The notes beneath the pieces are model-generated. The model did no database searches, was not told the origin of the DNA, and saw only the letters and a program-made list of their open reading frames with translations. From Chelonoidis abingdonii (lineage: Eukaryota; Chordata; Testudines; Testudinidae), in NCBI RefSeq assembly GCF_003597395.2, contig NC_133782.1, positions 2,097,202 through 2,161,201 of the forward strand: 64,000 bases of DNA. The letters are read 5' to 3'. Each line of letters starts with the position of its first letter. The stretch's first letter is position 1. Of this stretch, positions 1 to 10,700 are shown piece after piece. A program made the position numbers and the translations under genes.

Positions 1-149
1 AGAGCCTCCATGCAGCCAAAGTTCAAAACACCGTGTGCCTCGCCTGTACACAGCATTTCCCCAGGTATGCCCCATATTCACCACAATTACCTCCTATTTA
101 ACTACGGGGGAAATGCCAATCCTGGTGGCAGCTCTCTGCCCCCTACTTT

Positions 150-1160
150 GTCCTGGAGGCCCCTGCCCCCAGCAGCTACGTGCCCCAGCCACCTCTGTTG
201 CCACATCGGCCGCTCGCACTTCATCTCGCCTCCAGCTTGTGGCAACAATCAGCTTGTTTGGCGGCCGCAAGCCTGGGAGGGAGAGAAAACAGAGCGGGCA
301 GCGTGCTCGGGGAGGAGGTGGAGCAGCGGTGAGGCTGCGAGCAGGGAGCAGTTCCCCTGCCTGCCGCACCCCCCTTACTTGTACAGTGGCTTTTCCCGCA
401 TTCCCCCTATTCCAGCTCCCTCCACCTAACAACAAACGAACGACGCAAGGTGGCCGAAGATCCGCTCCACCACTTGGTCGGAGCTGGAAGGACGCGAAAA
501 TTGCGCCCGCCCACATGCTAGCTGCCCTAGGCGCCGGGCCGGTGGCAACCATTTAGGCAAACTAGCGGCCCCGAGGGCACCATCTTGGGCACCCTAAAAG
601 TCCCTCAGCGAGGAGTGGAGTGGAGGGCAGCGGGTGGGGGCGCCGGAGCTGCCTGCGTAACGAGAGGGGCGCACACAGGAACAGCTCCCCGCCGCAGCTC
701 ACCTCCACTTCTTACTCCTCCGCTAGCACACAGCTCAGCCTACTCGCCTCCAATCAGCCCGCAAGCCGGCGGGAGGAAATAAGCCAGAGCCAGCGTGCTC
801 GCGCAGCCAAGTGAGCTGGGCTAGGGCTCCAAGGCGGTGTTATGCTTCCGCGAGACGTCCTCCCCACGCGAGGCTTAGTTGCCGTGGCTGGATTGGAGAG
901 TGGAAGTCTCCCCAGCAGTAGCTGCCCGGAGGGGAGAGGGGAAAGTTCCTCCCCAGCAGTTGCGCCATGGCGTGGGGGAAAAAGTCTTCCCTGGGAGGGG
1001 ATAGTGTGTCGGACGGCAGGGAGATCGTAGCTTCGTGGTGGGGTAGCTCTATGGGCAGCTTCCTGGTCAAGGCTGATTGAGGGGGGGGCGGGGTTAGCTG
1101 GGTGGGGGGTGCAAGGTGGAAGGTTCGCAAAACTTCCTTGCACCGGCCCTGCCTAGGCGA
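150..1160. promoter_or_regulatory. CpG island, possible divergent promoter (DNMT3B side)
   Basis: This stretch is GC-rich with many CG dinucleotides, CCGCC/GGCGG boxes and G runs, ending near 1160 where base composition falls to the local average. The short open frames in it overlap on both strands and resemble no protein I know, which is what CpG islands produce by chance. In human 20q11.21, DNMT3B lies next to COMMD7 in the opposite orientation and its first exon is noncoding, so a minus-strand DNMT3B promoter here is plausible by synteny. I see no DNMT3B coding exon, so the assignment is inference; the island itself is directly visible. Confidence 0.5.
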
Positions 1161-1347
1161 CCGCCTTGGTCACCTAATGGGTTGCACCAGCCCTAGCTAG
1201 ATGGACCTTTGGTCTGACCCAGTCTTGTCACTCTTACATTCTTATGTTTTTATGAACCACAGCAAGTTAGTGACAGAGCTAGAAGCAGAACCCGGGAGTC
1301 CTGACTGCCAGCCACTGCTCTCAGTGCTGCCAAAATTGTACACTACA

Positions 1348-1447
1348 TTATGTAACCTACAGTGCAATATTCATCATAATTTGCTCCTGCAGAACCTACG
1401 TTATGTAACCTACAGTGCAATATTCATCATAATTTGCTCCTGCAGAA
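1348..1447. repeat. Tandem duplication, 53-bp unit, about 1.9 copies
   Basis: A segment starting TTATGTAACCTACAG at 1348 recurs at 1401 with the same sequence through TTTGCTCCTGCAGAA. The offset is 53 bp and the copies look identical, which suggests a recent local duplication. Confidence 0.9.
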
Positions 1448-1650
1448 GACTGTGATGTTGCACTGGGTGATGGGATCTAGACGGGAATAATCTGGAGGAG
1501 GAACTGAAATCCTAAGAAACAAAAATCTTGTTCATATAAGTCTCCTGATGTGAGTAGTAATGCTCCCAGAAAAGCTGTTTCCAATTTCTCTATCAGGCAT
1601 TACCAGCTCTTTAACATCAACCAGTCAATACAACAAATAGGAAAGGACTT

Positions 1651-1768
1651 CATAGATTGCAAGGCCAGAAGGGACCATTGTGATCATCTGGTCTGACCTT
1701 CTATGTAACACAGGCCAGAGAACTTCCCCAAAACAATTTCTAGAGCAGATCTTTTAGAAAAACTACCC
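1651..1768 (-). mobile_element. CR1 LINE 3' end fragment
   Basis: The plus strand shows the reverse complement of a CR1 3' end: CATAGATTGCAAGGCCAGAA, then GATCATCTGGTCTGACC, then ACACAGGCCAGAGAACTTCC. This is the classic sauropsid CR1 tail. The copy is 5'-truncated, as most CR1 insertions are. Confidence 0.85.
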
Positions 1769-1779
1769 TGCAGGTGGGG

Positions 1780-2036
1780 TGTGCTCTCCAGCCCAGGAGA
1801 CTCCGCTCAAGCTAGTGCCCTAAAAGTAGCAATGTAGATGTTGTGACACAGGCTAGTTGCCCACGTATGGACTCATGGAGCCAGGCAGACTTGTACTGGG
1901 GCAGCCGCAATGTCCACATTGCAGTTTTTAGAGCCCTAGCTTGAATGGAGTTAGTGCATGTCTGTCTACCTGGGCCGGGAGACATGAGACACACTTCCAG
2001 CTGCAGTGTAGACATACCCTTAGGGGTACAGGTATT
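1780..2036. repeat. Probable dispersed repeat
   Basis: The segment ends in AGTGTAGACATACCCTTA, a terminal motif seen in several turtle dispersed repeats and echoed at about 3540 and 43860 in this window. Boundaries and class are uncertain; no target-site duplication was found. Confidence 0.35.
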
Positions 2037-2109
2037 ATCCAAACTCTACTCCAAATGAGATTTCACTGTAGATCAGACATAATAGAATCCATGAGGCTGG
2101 ATGCTAAGA

Positions 2110-2330
2110 AGTCAGAATTTTATTCCTGACTCATTGACAGACTCACTCTGTGGATTTGAGCAAGTCACTTAAACTCTGTGACTCAATTTTCCCATCCAGA
2201 AAAGGGGAATAAAAACAATTCCCTACTTTATAGAGGTGTTGTGAGGCTCCATTCATGAATGTTGGTAAGGTGTTTTGAGATCCTTGGACAGAAGATGCTA
2301 TCAAAGGGCAAAGTGTTGGTGTATGGTGTT
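2110..2330 (+). repeat. MIR-like SINE
   Basis: The order of motifs is that of MIR: ACTCACTCTGTGGATTTGAG, CAAGTCACTTAAACTCTGTG, CTCAATTTTCCCATCC, then a GTTGTGAGGCTCCATTCATG core and GTGTTTTGAGATCC. The copy is diverged, consistent with an ancient amniote SINE. Confidence 0.75.
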
Positions 2331-2748
2331 TAGATGTTGCCACAAATAGAATAAGGGATTTTCACAGGATAATGGGTTCCAACTGCCAAGTAAAGGCCAA
2401 GAAGACATTTTTCAATTTAAAGAAAATAGATGCTGAGTTGAAGAGGAGAAATTTATTTTCAAAGCAGGAGATGCTTATCCTGGGACTCATTTTGAAGCAA
2501 ATCATTTTTTATGCTTCCTTGTTCCCTTTTCGCCTGCTATTTTCTCTTGCTGTTTGCTCTCCAGTATTTATGGTTACATGTTACAAAGGGCTTATCTGCA
2601 GCACAACAGATGCTACTGATATCTACTAACGTGATGAGTCAATCAGTGACAAGTTCTGCATGAGAATGGCTCAGGACATGTACATGTCCCCACATCTGAT
2701 AACTGACTACAGAAACTTTCTTTCAACCTGAGCCTGAATTTCAAGTAC

Positions 2749-2800
2749 TCCTGTTCTTTTTGCGGATACAGACTAACCCGGCTGCTACTCTGAAACAGGC
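2749..2800 (-). mobile_element. Turtle-type SINE head fragment
   Basis: CGGATACAGACTAACCCGGC followed by TGCTACTCTGAAAC is the reverse complement of the head module of the SINE seen complete at 11133 (CAGAGTAGCAGCCATGTTAG). Only this short head is present. Confidence 0.7.
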
Positions 2801-3538
2801 ACCCACTGTAGCCAAAGGGAGTTTTGGGTATGCAAGAAATGCAGCAATGGAATGGGACCTGAGAGTCTTCTACACTGAAAGAAAACCAAGTAACACTATC
2901 TCCTTTCAGTTACATAGCTCCACACCCTACAATCCCACAAAATTCCAGTCTCATCTCATATGTAAGATGCTCTGTTCTATTTATTGCGTTATTTGGCCAA
3001 TTTATACTCTCTCCTCCTTGACTGTCTTTCTTCAGAGAGCATGACCAAAACCAAAAGATGGCCTGACCAGGACTTTATGAAATGATAGTGCAGTACCATG
3101 GACTTCTGTAATATACTCACTTCAAAGAAACCAGTATCCTATGAGGTGTGATTGCTGATTGCTAAAACAGGATGTTATGAACACGTATTTTGATTAGAAC
3201 TCTTCTTCTTGAACAAACAAAGAAAAAGTAAACCCAAAAAGCAAGAGTATATAGTTAAAGTTCAATCTTTGCGGGCTCTGGCAAGTCTTTTAGGGTCAAG
3301 ATTTAGTTTTTGTAACAAGAAAAAAAAGCGTTACTAGCAGAACTGAGAACAAGAAAAACAGAACTGAGAACAGATTTGTAACTGGTGTTACTTTAAAGCA
3401 AGCTGGAGGTGGAAGATCCAAGAAAGAATAATCATGGAAACCCACAATGCCTTTCTACAAGAGTCACTTATCAGAGCTTGGGGAAATTACAGCAACCATG
3501 CTACAGGGCAAAGCCACTGAAGGACAGGAGCAGCAAAT
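2801..3538. other. Intergenic, nothing recognised
   Basis: A-rich, unremarkable sequence. It has a short repeated phrase, AGAACTGAGAACA-like, near 3340-3370 but no exon, RNA gene or clear repeat family that I can support. Confidence 0.5.
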
Positions 3539-3716
3539 GAGGGCAAGTCTACACTAGGAGCGCTATATTGGCATGGCTGCACTGTCATGCATCTGGTGAG
3601 GACGCTCTTAGCAGAGAGAGGGCTTAGGTCGGTGTAATTTATGTCACTCAGGGTGTGGCTTATTCACACCCCTGACATAAGTTATGTCGACATAAGTGGT
3701 AGTGTGTACAAGCCCA
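3539..3716. mobile_element. Probable MITE-like dispersed repeat
   Basis: The ends are imperfect inverted repeats: GGGCAAGTCTACACT at the left and AGTGTGTACAAGCCC at the right. An internal hairpin surrounds ACACCCCTGACATAAG. No convincing target-site duplication flanks it, so the transposon class is open. Confidence 0.5.
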
Positions 3717-3944
3717 GAGTAATTCCCACCCAGAGCAAAGGATACTGGCACACAGGTGATATCACAGATATATTGCAATCCCTGGGTTTGAGTGAAGTGC
3801 CAAGAATATATGGCATTCATCTATTTCTTATTGCTCTATTGAAGCATGCCTAGAGAGAGGAAGAGAGGATAGGAGCAAGCCTTGTTTGGTAGCAATGAGG
3901 ATGTGTGTCAGGGAGACTAGAGGTGGGGTTAGCATACGCTACTC

Positions 3945-4832
3945 ACAATTTTTATCAATGATCTGGTAGAAAACATAAAATCACCACTGATAAAGTTTGC
4001 AGGTAACATAAAAAATGGGGGAATGGTAAAAAATGGAGAGGACGGGTCATTGATTCAGAGCAATCCAGCCTGCTTGACAAACTGGGCACATACAAACAAT
4101 ATGGACTTTAATATAGCTAAATGTACTCTATCCTGGGACGCAGTGACTCTGAAAAAGATTTGGGGCTCATGGTGGATAATGAGCTGAACATGAGCTCCCT
4201 GTGTGATAACTGCCCAAATGTGGTCCTGGGATGCGCAAACGGGAATCTCAAGTAGATGTAGTGAGGCTATTTTACTTCTGTATTTAGCACTGGTGCAATC
4301 ACTGTTGGAATCCTGTGTCCAGTTCTGGTGCCCACAATTCAAGAAAAATGTTTATAAATTGAAGAGGGTTCAGAGAAGAGCCATGAGACTGGTCAAAGGA
4401 TTAGAAAACAGATGTCTTATAAGGCCAGATTCAAGGAACTCAATAGTCTCACCTTAACAGAGAGAACAACAGAGAAGGTTAAGGGGTGACCTGATTACAT
4501 TCTGCAACTATGTACATGGGGAACAAACATTTAATAATGGGCTTTTCCATCTAACAGAGAAAGTGGTTACACAATCCAGTGTCTGGAAGCTGAAGCTAGA
4601 CAAGAAGAGAAGTAAGGTATAAATGTTTAACACTGAGCATATTTAACCATTGGACCAATTTACAAAGGATCATGGTGGATGCTCCACTGACAATTTTTAA
4701 ATCAAGATTGGGTGTTTTTCTAAAAGATCTGCTCTGGGAATTATTTTGGGGCAGGTCTCCGGTCTGTGTCATACAGGAGTTCGGACTAGATGATCACAAT
4801 GGTCCTTTCTGGCCTTGAAATCTATGAATAAG
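3945..4832 (+). mobile_element. CR1 LINE, 5'-truncated copy with RT C-terminal and 3' end
   Basis: This copy is in sense orientation. It begins within the reverse transcriptase region (TTTATCAATGATCTGGTAGA, encoding FINDL-like residues), continues with the segment for LVQSLLESCVQFWCPQFKK and VQRRAMRLVKGLEN, and ends in the CR1 tail GGTCCTTTCTGGCCTTGAAA followed by TCTATGAAT. Stops and frameshifts break the frame. The minus-strand copy at 57472-58770 is the same type and covers the same part. Confidence 0.9.
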
Positions 4833-4929
4833 AATATATTGTCCTTGGCACCACCAGTCAAATGTTTGTATGTGTAAACGTGCACTTGGAGGGAGCAGGA
4901 ATAGGCTATTTTGCGCTTTGGTACCAGAT

Positions 4930-6230
4930 GTGTATGTGTGTCGGGGGGGCAATTTTGGGTGCCCAGGTGAGGAGGCAGATTATCCACGTACCAGCTGTTT
5001 TGGGGGACAGTGTATTGGTTGCCCAGGTACCAAGCATGTTGGAGAGACAAAGTATTGGGTGCTCAGCTGAGTGACGGAGCAGGGTATTGTGAGCAAAATG
5101 TGGGAGAGGGCAGGGTGCTAGATTGCAGGTGGGTGGGATGGTATTGGGTCCCCAGGTGAATGGAGAGGGCAGATGCTGAGTGTCCACCTGAGTAGAGGGG
5201 ACAGGGAAACCAGGTGAGTGGGGAAGGAGGGGTCTGGGTGGTGGGTAGCCACGTGAGGGGGGACAAGGCACTGGTGCCCAGGGGGGATATTAGGTCCACG
5301 GTTGCCAATCCTCCAGGATTATCCTAGAATTCCCAGGAATTAAAGATTAATCTTTAATTAAAGATCATGTCACGTGATGAATGGAATACCTCCAACCAAA
5401 ACTAGCAACCCCAGTAGGTGTCTGGGGCAGGGCAAAGGATACCCAGGGGGGTGAGGAGCAGGGCATGGGGTGCCCAGGAGGGGGAGCAGGACATGGGGTG
5501 CCCATGTAGGTAGGGGGCAGAGTGTGGGGTGCCCAGGAGATGAGTGTGGGAGCCCAGGTGGGGAGTCAGGGTAATGCCCAGGTGAGGGGGTGCAGGGTGT
5601 CCAAGTGGGTAAGGCAGGGCACTGGGTGCCCAGGTAGGTGGGGAGGTAGGTCAAGGGATGCCCAGGTAGGTGGGAAAGGAGGGTCTGGGGTTCCCAGGTG
5701 AGTGGGGCAAGGCATGAGGTGCCCAGGTGGGTGGGAGCGGGGTCTCAGGTGGGTGGAGGCAGGGCATTGGGTGTCCAGGTGGATGGGGGAGCAGGGCACA
5801 GGGTACCCAGGTAGGTGAGGAGCAGGGCATGCAGTGCCTAGGTGGGTGGAAGCAGGCGACTGGGTGTCCAGGTGAGGGGGGCAGGGCACTGCGTGTCCAG
5901 GTGAAGGGGCACGGAGGAGCAGAGTGTGGGGTGCCCAGGTGACGGGCCATGGGGGGAGTGCAGGGTGCCCAGGAGCGGGGCAGGACACAGCGTGCCCGGG
6001 TTCAGGGCATGGAGCAGGGGCCCAGGTGGGGAAGCAGGGAACAGGGGAATCTGGTGAGAGGGTGCAGGGGTCAGAGCAGAGGGAGCCCAGGTGAGGGGGT
6101 GCAACAGGCCTAGGTGGGGGCAGGGGGGGCGACAGGGGAGGGGCGTGGGAGGTCACCTGGGGGTCAGTAAACGCAGGAGGGCCCCGGGGGGGCAGGCATG
6201 GGGCCCAGTGGGGGAGCAGAGGAGCCCAGC
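4930..6230. repeat. GC-rich minisatellite, block A
   Basis: The phrase GGGGTGCCCAGGTGGGTGGG and variants (GGGCAGGGCATGGGGTGCCC) recur dozens of times at irregular intervals of about 30-60 bp, G-rich on the plus strand. It is interrupted by a small A/T-rich insert at about 5296-5416. Long open frames over it, such as a 196-codon minus frame, are Pro/His/Thr-rich repeats and not genes. It merges with block B. Confidence 0.9.
5296..5416. mobile_element. Small MITE-like insertion inside the minisatellite
   Basis: An AT-rich segment with end motifs GGTTGCCAATCCTCC and CTAGCAACCCC sits within the G-rich repeat. Its centre holds a palindrome-like AAAGATTAATCTTTAATT. It resembles a dispersed turtle repeat. 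Possible flanking duplication TAGGTCCA/TAGGTGTC matches only in part. Confidence 0.55.
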
Positions 6231-7262
6231 ATGAGGGGTCCTGAGGTCAGGATCAGAGCGTGGGGGCAGGTGGGGGCAGAGCGCAGGGGCCCAGGTGGGG
6301 TTACAGGGCACAGGAGCAGGTTGAGGGGCTCAGGGGGTACCAGGGGGTCATAGCGTGGGGACTCAGGTGGGGTCAGGGCCAGTGAGAGGACTCAAGGAGA
6401 TACCGGGGGGGGTCACAGCGCGGGGCCCCAGGTGAGGCACAGGGGAGTGGGGGGGGTCAGAAGTGCAGGGGCAGGTGGGGTCAGGGAGTGGGGGAGCCAG
6501 GAGGGGCAGAGTAATGGGACTTCCATTGGGGTCAGGTGCAGGGGGCCAGGTGGGGGCAGGGCGATGGGTACAGCACGGGGCCCCAGGTGAGCACAGGGGA
6601 GGTTCGGGGGGGGGGTCAGAGTGAGGGGGCCAGTTGGGGTCAGGGTGCAGGGGCCAGGTGGGGGGCAGGGCATGGGGGTCACAGCACGGGGGGCCCGCAG
6701 GGAGCACAGGGGAGTCCGGGGGGGTCCAGATGCAGGGGCCAGGATGGGGTCAGTGTAGTGGGGGAGCCAGGTGGGGTCAGAGTATGGGCCCAGGTGGGGT
6801 CAGGGTGCAGGGGCCAGGTGGGGGGCAGGGCATTGGGGTCACAGCACGGGGCCCCAGGTGAGCACAGGGGAGTCGGGGGGGGTCAGGGTGCAGGGGCTCC
6901 AGTTGGGAGTCAGGGAGTGGGGGAGCCAGGTGGGTCAAGTATGGGGCCCAGTTGGGGTCAGTCAGGGGGCCAGGTGGGGGCAGGGCATGGGGTCACAGCA
7001 CGGGGCCCCAGGTGAAGCACAGGGGAGTCGGGGGGGGGGTCAGAAGTAGCTCATGGGGCCAACAGTTGGGGTCAGGGTGCAGGGGCCAGGTGGGGGGCAG
7101 GGCATGGGGTCCACCAGCACATGGGGGCCCCAGGTAGCACAGGGGAGTCGGGGGGGGGTCAGAGTGCAGGGGGCCAGTTGGGGTCAGGGTGCAAGCGGCC
7201 AGGTGGGGGGCAAGGGCATGGGTACATCAGCACGGGGGCCCCAGGTGAGGGGTGGCAGGGGG
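6231..7262. repeat. GC-rich minisatellite, block B, with two interval classes
   Basis: The anchor phrase CAGCACGGGGCCCCAGGTGA and variants recurs with CCCC near 6426, 6581, 6693, 6852, 7006, 7128 and 7239. The intervals are about 155, 112, 159, 154, 122 and 111 bp, so the array mixes units of roughly 112-122 and 154-159 bp that differ by a sub-module of about 40 bp. Between anchors are GGGGTCAGGGTGCAGGGGCC and AGCACAGGGGAGTCGGGGG. G runs give high G-quadruplex potential on the plus strand. The array ends at the COMMD7 CpG island. Confidence 0.85.
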
Positions 7263-7770
7263 GCGGGGCTCAGCGCGGCGCCCAGGTGGGTGGAGCGAGG
7301 CACGGGTGGCGCGGGGGGTTCATTGGATTGACGAGCGCGGGGCCCCCCGCAGCGCAGGGGGCCGGCCCGCCGCGGAAAGTGCTGCCGCCACGCTCAGCGC
7401 TGAGGCGGGACGCGCGGCCGGGCGGTGGCGGGCGGGGCGGGAGATGAAGATGGGCCGGGCCGGGCCGGGCCGGGCGCGGAGACCGGGCCGGCGTGCGGGG
7501 AGCGGCGCCATGCAGAGCCTGAACCAGCTGCAGCGCGAGGTGGCGGCGCGGGCACGGCCCAGCGCGCGGCTCCAGGCGCTCGCGCGGCTGGCGAGCCGGG
7601 CGGGTCCCGTCCGACGGGGCCCGGGGCCGGGGGCCCGGGGGCCGGGGCGGGCGAGCTGGTCGCGGGCAGGTGGGCAGCGGTGCGATCCAGCCCCCTGGCG
7701 CCGACTCCTCCGGGGGCGGGACCCGTCAGGGGGCGCGAGCTGTCACCCCCCCCCCCCCCCGCGCTTGGCT
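7255..7770 (+). promoter_or_regulatory. COMMD7: COMMD7 CpG island promoter and exon 1 region
   Basis: Composition changes here from the G-rich minisatellite to a CG-dinucleotide-rich island with GC boxes (GGGCGGGG near 7260 and 7430) and no TATA box, typical for a housekeeping gene. The first coding exon lies inside it. The transcription start cannot be placed exactly and is probably between 7300 and 7450. Confidence 0.7.
7450..7539 (+). CDS. COMMD7: COMMD7 coding exon 1
   Basis: It encodes residues 1-30, ending [10 protein letters not shown], which aligns with the MQQLNQLGAQ segment of human COMMD7. The donor is GAG/GTGGCG, a weak match. A better-looking donor CAG/GTGGGC at 7669/7670 would put exon 2 out of frame and hit a stop at once, so phase favours 7539. 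The N-terminal part is encoded by GGGCC repeats and is Gly/Arg/Ala-rich, unlike human. Confidence 0.75.
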
Positions 7771-10700
7771 CCAGCGGTTATAACGGTGTTAAACAGACAA
7801 AGTGTATTTAACGGGGGGGGGCGGGGGGGTCACCGCTGCACCTCGTGCATTTCCAGAGGCCTCACAGACCCTCTGTGTAACCAGCGCCGGATGCCCAGCC
7901 CCCCTTGTGAGCAGCCTGTTTCTGAGGGTGCAGGTTACGGTGACCAGATGTACCGATTGTATCGGGACAGTCCCAATTTGGGGTCTTTTTCTTATATAGG
8001 CTCATATTACCCACCACCCCCCTCCCAGTTTTTCACATGTGCTGTCTGGTTGCTCTAGTGCAGGTGCACAGCAGTGAGAGATTCCAGAGACATGGGGGTG
8101 CTGAGCGACTCCAAATAATTCCTTACCAAAGTGTGCTTTTTGCCCAGCTGGTCCCTGCAGGGTGTCAGGTCTGGGATTACAGTGCCTGTCCCGCACAGCT
8201 GCACAGCATCTGGTCCTCACTGGTCCAGTAGCTAGCCATGGATTTGAGATTAATATTTTTCAATCAGTGGTACACGTACATATACACCTACACGAGGTGC
8301 CGACTGTCTAACAATTTTGGCTTCCCATCTTTATTTTAGGTGTTGAGTTAAACTCACAGTGAGGTCTTTGGACAGCTTGTCTGCCTCTCTTTTGGTTGTG
8401 CAGTGCTGAAACTCTTAATGGTCTCTCTACATTACAAAGTTTGAACACAGTTGTTTCAAATCCACTTATCTAATACAATGGGGACAATATTAAGCTAGGC
8501 CCAGATTAATCCCATTCAAAAATGCAGCAGCTAACCATGATTAACTTCGTCTACTCTAGCCACAGATCCATGGCTGCAACAGGTCATCTAACATCAGAAA
8601 GTGATAACATTTTGTAATGGAGACAAACCCTCAGTCTCTACTTGCAGGTACAGGTTACAACAGGGGTTGGCAACCTCTGGCATGTGGCTCGCCAGGGTAA
8701 GCACCCTGGCAGGCCGGGCCAGTTTGTTTACAGGTTTGGCTGATCGTGGCTCCCACTGGCCACATTCATCACTCCAGGTCAATGGGGGCGGCAGGAAGCG
8801 GCAGCCAGCACTTCCCTTGGCCCATGCTGCTTCCCGCAGCCCCCATTGGCCTGGAGCAGTGAACCGTGGCCAGTGGGAGCTGCGATCAGCCGGACCTGCC
8901 GACATGGCAGGTAAACAAACCAGCCCGGCCCCCCAGGGGTTTACCCTGATGAGCCGTGTGCCAAAGGTTGCCAATCCCTGGGTTACAACATGCTTACATG
9001 ATCGAGAGCTAATGGACATTAACTGCTACAGCAACAGCTCAGATACCCTATAAAGTTGTGGAAATATCAGGGTAGGTCCACATTCCTTCTCCTATTGTGT
9101 CCCTGTATACTAAACTTGGGTTGCATAGTCTTGTACTATCTCAGCTCAGCACCATACAAATCCCTTTCCGACGACAGTTACTAGCTGTGCGAATATTCTT
9201 GAAGACAGAATATTCCAAAAGGATCAGTGAGTGACCTCTACAAAGCCAGAAAGTTGTGTGAGGAAGCAGCATTTCCTTGTTGCCATTGGCGAGAGGTGGC
9301 CAAGGAAGTGCTGTGAAGTAAACTGTATAGTGGTGAAATGAATCTGTGGCTGCACAGCTGCATTGAATAGGAGAAGGGTGTTAACGCAGAACAGCACGTG
9401 TTCCTCTTTCAAGGATCTGTGGAGAGAACTTGGAAGAAGTGAGTGAGAAATGTAGCCTGCTAGTCCCTGGTTTAGTGACACTATCCTATTTCTTCACAGC
9501 AATTCTCGGCACTCACTGATGTAGTCTTCCGCTTTTTAACGGAGCCCAAGGAGGTAAGGCCTCTGCAGCACAGTATGGAGACGGGGTTGATTGCAGCGGT
9601 CAGATGAGATGAGCGCAGAGTTACAGGTTTGTCTCTTCTCTTTGCTATCTGCAGGTGGAAAGGTTTCTGACTCAGCTCTCTGAATTTGCCACCATGAATG
9701 AAATCAGCCTGGGTCCTCTGAAAAATATTATCAAAAGTATCCTCTTGATACCTAATGGTGAGTGCCTGGAAATGGTTGTGTATGTGAGATTGTTACTCCT
9801 GGCCTGAGCCTGAAAGAAACTGCTGTGTTTGTGCCTGCACACTAATCCATATAGCGCCCCACTGATTTCACTGTGCCTATGAGCTTCCAGGACAGAACCT
9901 TTGATTGCTAAGAAAGCAGTAATCAAGAATTAAAAATGAGTTCTCAAACATCCTTTAGAAATCCCTCTTTCTGTTAGAATCATAGAGTATGATATGGAAG
10001 GGACCTCAGGAGGTCATCTAGTCCAACCCCCTGCTCGGAGCAGGACCAATTCCCAACTAAATCATCCCAGCCAGGGCTTTGTCAAGCCTGACCTTAAAAA
10101 CCTCTAAGGAAGGAGATTCCACCACCTCCCTAGATAACCCATTCCAGTGCTTCACCGCCCTCCTAGTGAAAAAGTTCTTCCTAATATCCAACCTAAACCT
10201 CCCCCACTGCAACTTGAGACCATTACTCCTTGTTCTCATCCTCTTTGGGAACCCCCTTTCAAGGTAGTTTAAAAGCAGGTATTCAATCCCCTCATTCTTC
10301 TTCTGCAGACTAACAGATGCCAGTTCTCCTGAGCTCTTCCCTCATAAGTATAGTGCTCCAGCCCCTGCCCTCCGCTGGACTATTCCCAATTTTTCCACAT
10401 CTTTCTTGTAGTGTGAGGCCCAAAACTGGACACAGTACTCCAGATGAGGCCTCACCAATGTCAAATAGAGGGGAACGATCACGTCCCTCGATCTGCTGGC
10501 AATGCCCCTACTTATATAGCCCAAAATGCCGTTAGCCTTCTTGGCAAGAAGGGCACACTGTTGACTCATATCCAGCTTTTCATCCACTGTATCTCTGTTC
10601 CATTCATCAGGCTGTTGTCTCTCTTAAGCCATGTCTATACACAAGTTCCACTGGCCTAACTAAAATCTGTTAAATATTTTAGCTGAACCTACAGAAATCC

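Noticed and set aside
3539..3716. Possible 8-bp target-site duplication around the element
   Set aside because: The flanks GCAAATGA and AGAGTAAT do not match, so transposon superfamily was left open.
5566..6156. Minus-strand open frame of 196 codons rich in Pro, His and Cys
   Set aside because: It is a translation of minisatellite block A; other frames over the same array are also open.
6536..7137. Plus-strand Gly/Gln-rich frames resembling a structural repeat protein
   Set aside because: They follow the minisatellite unit in several frames at once and break at unit boundaries, so they reflect tandem repeats and not selection on protein.
7425..7811. Alternative 128-codon frame over COMMD7 exon 1
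   Set aside because: It does not join in phase with exon 2 from any visible donor and lacks the conserved MQSLNQ block.
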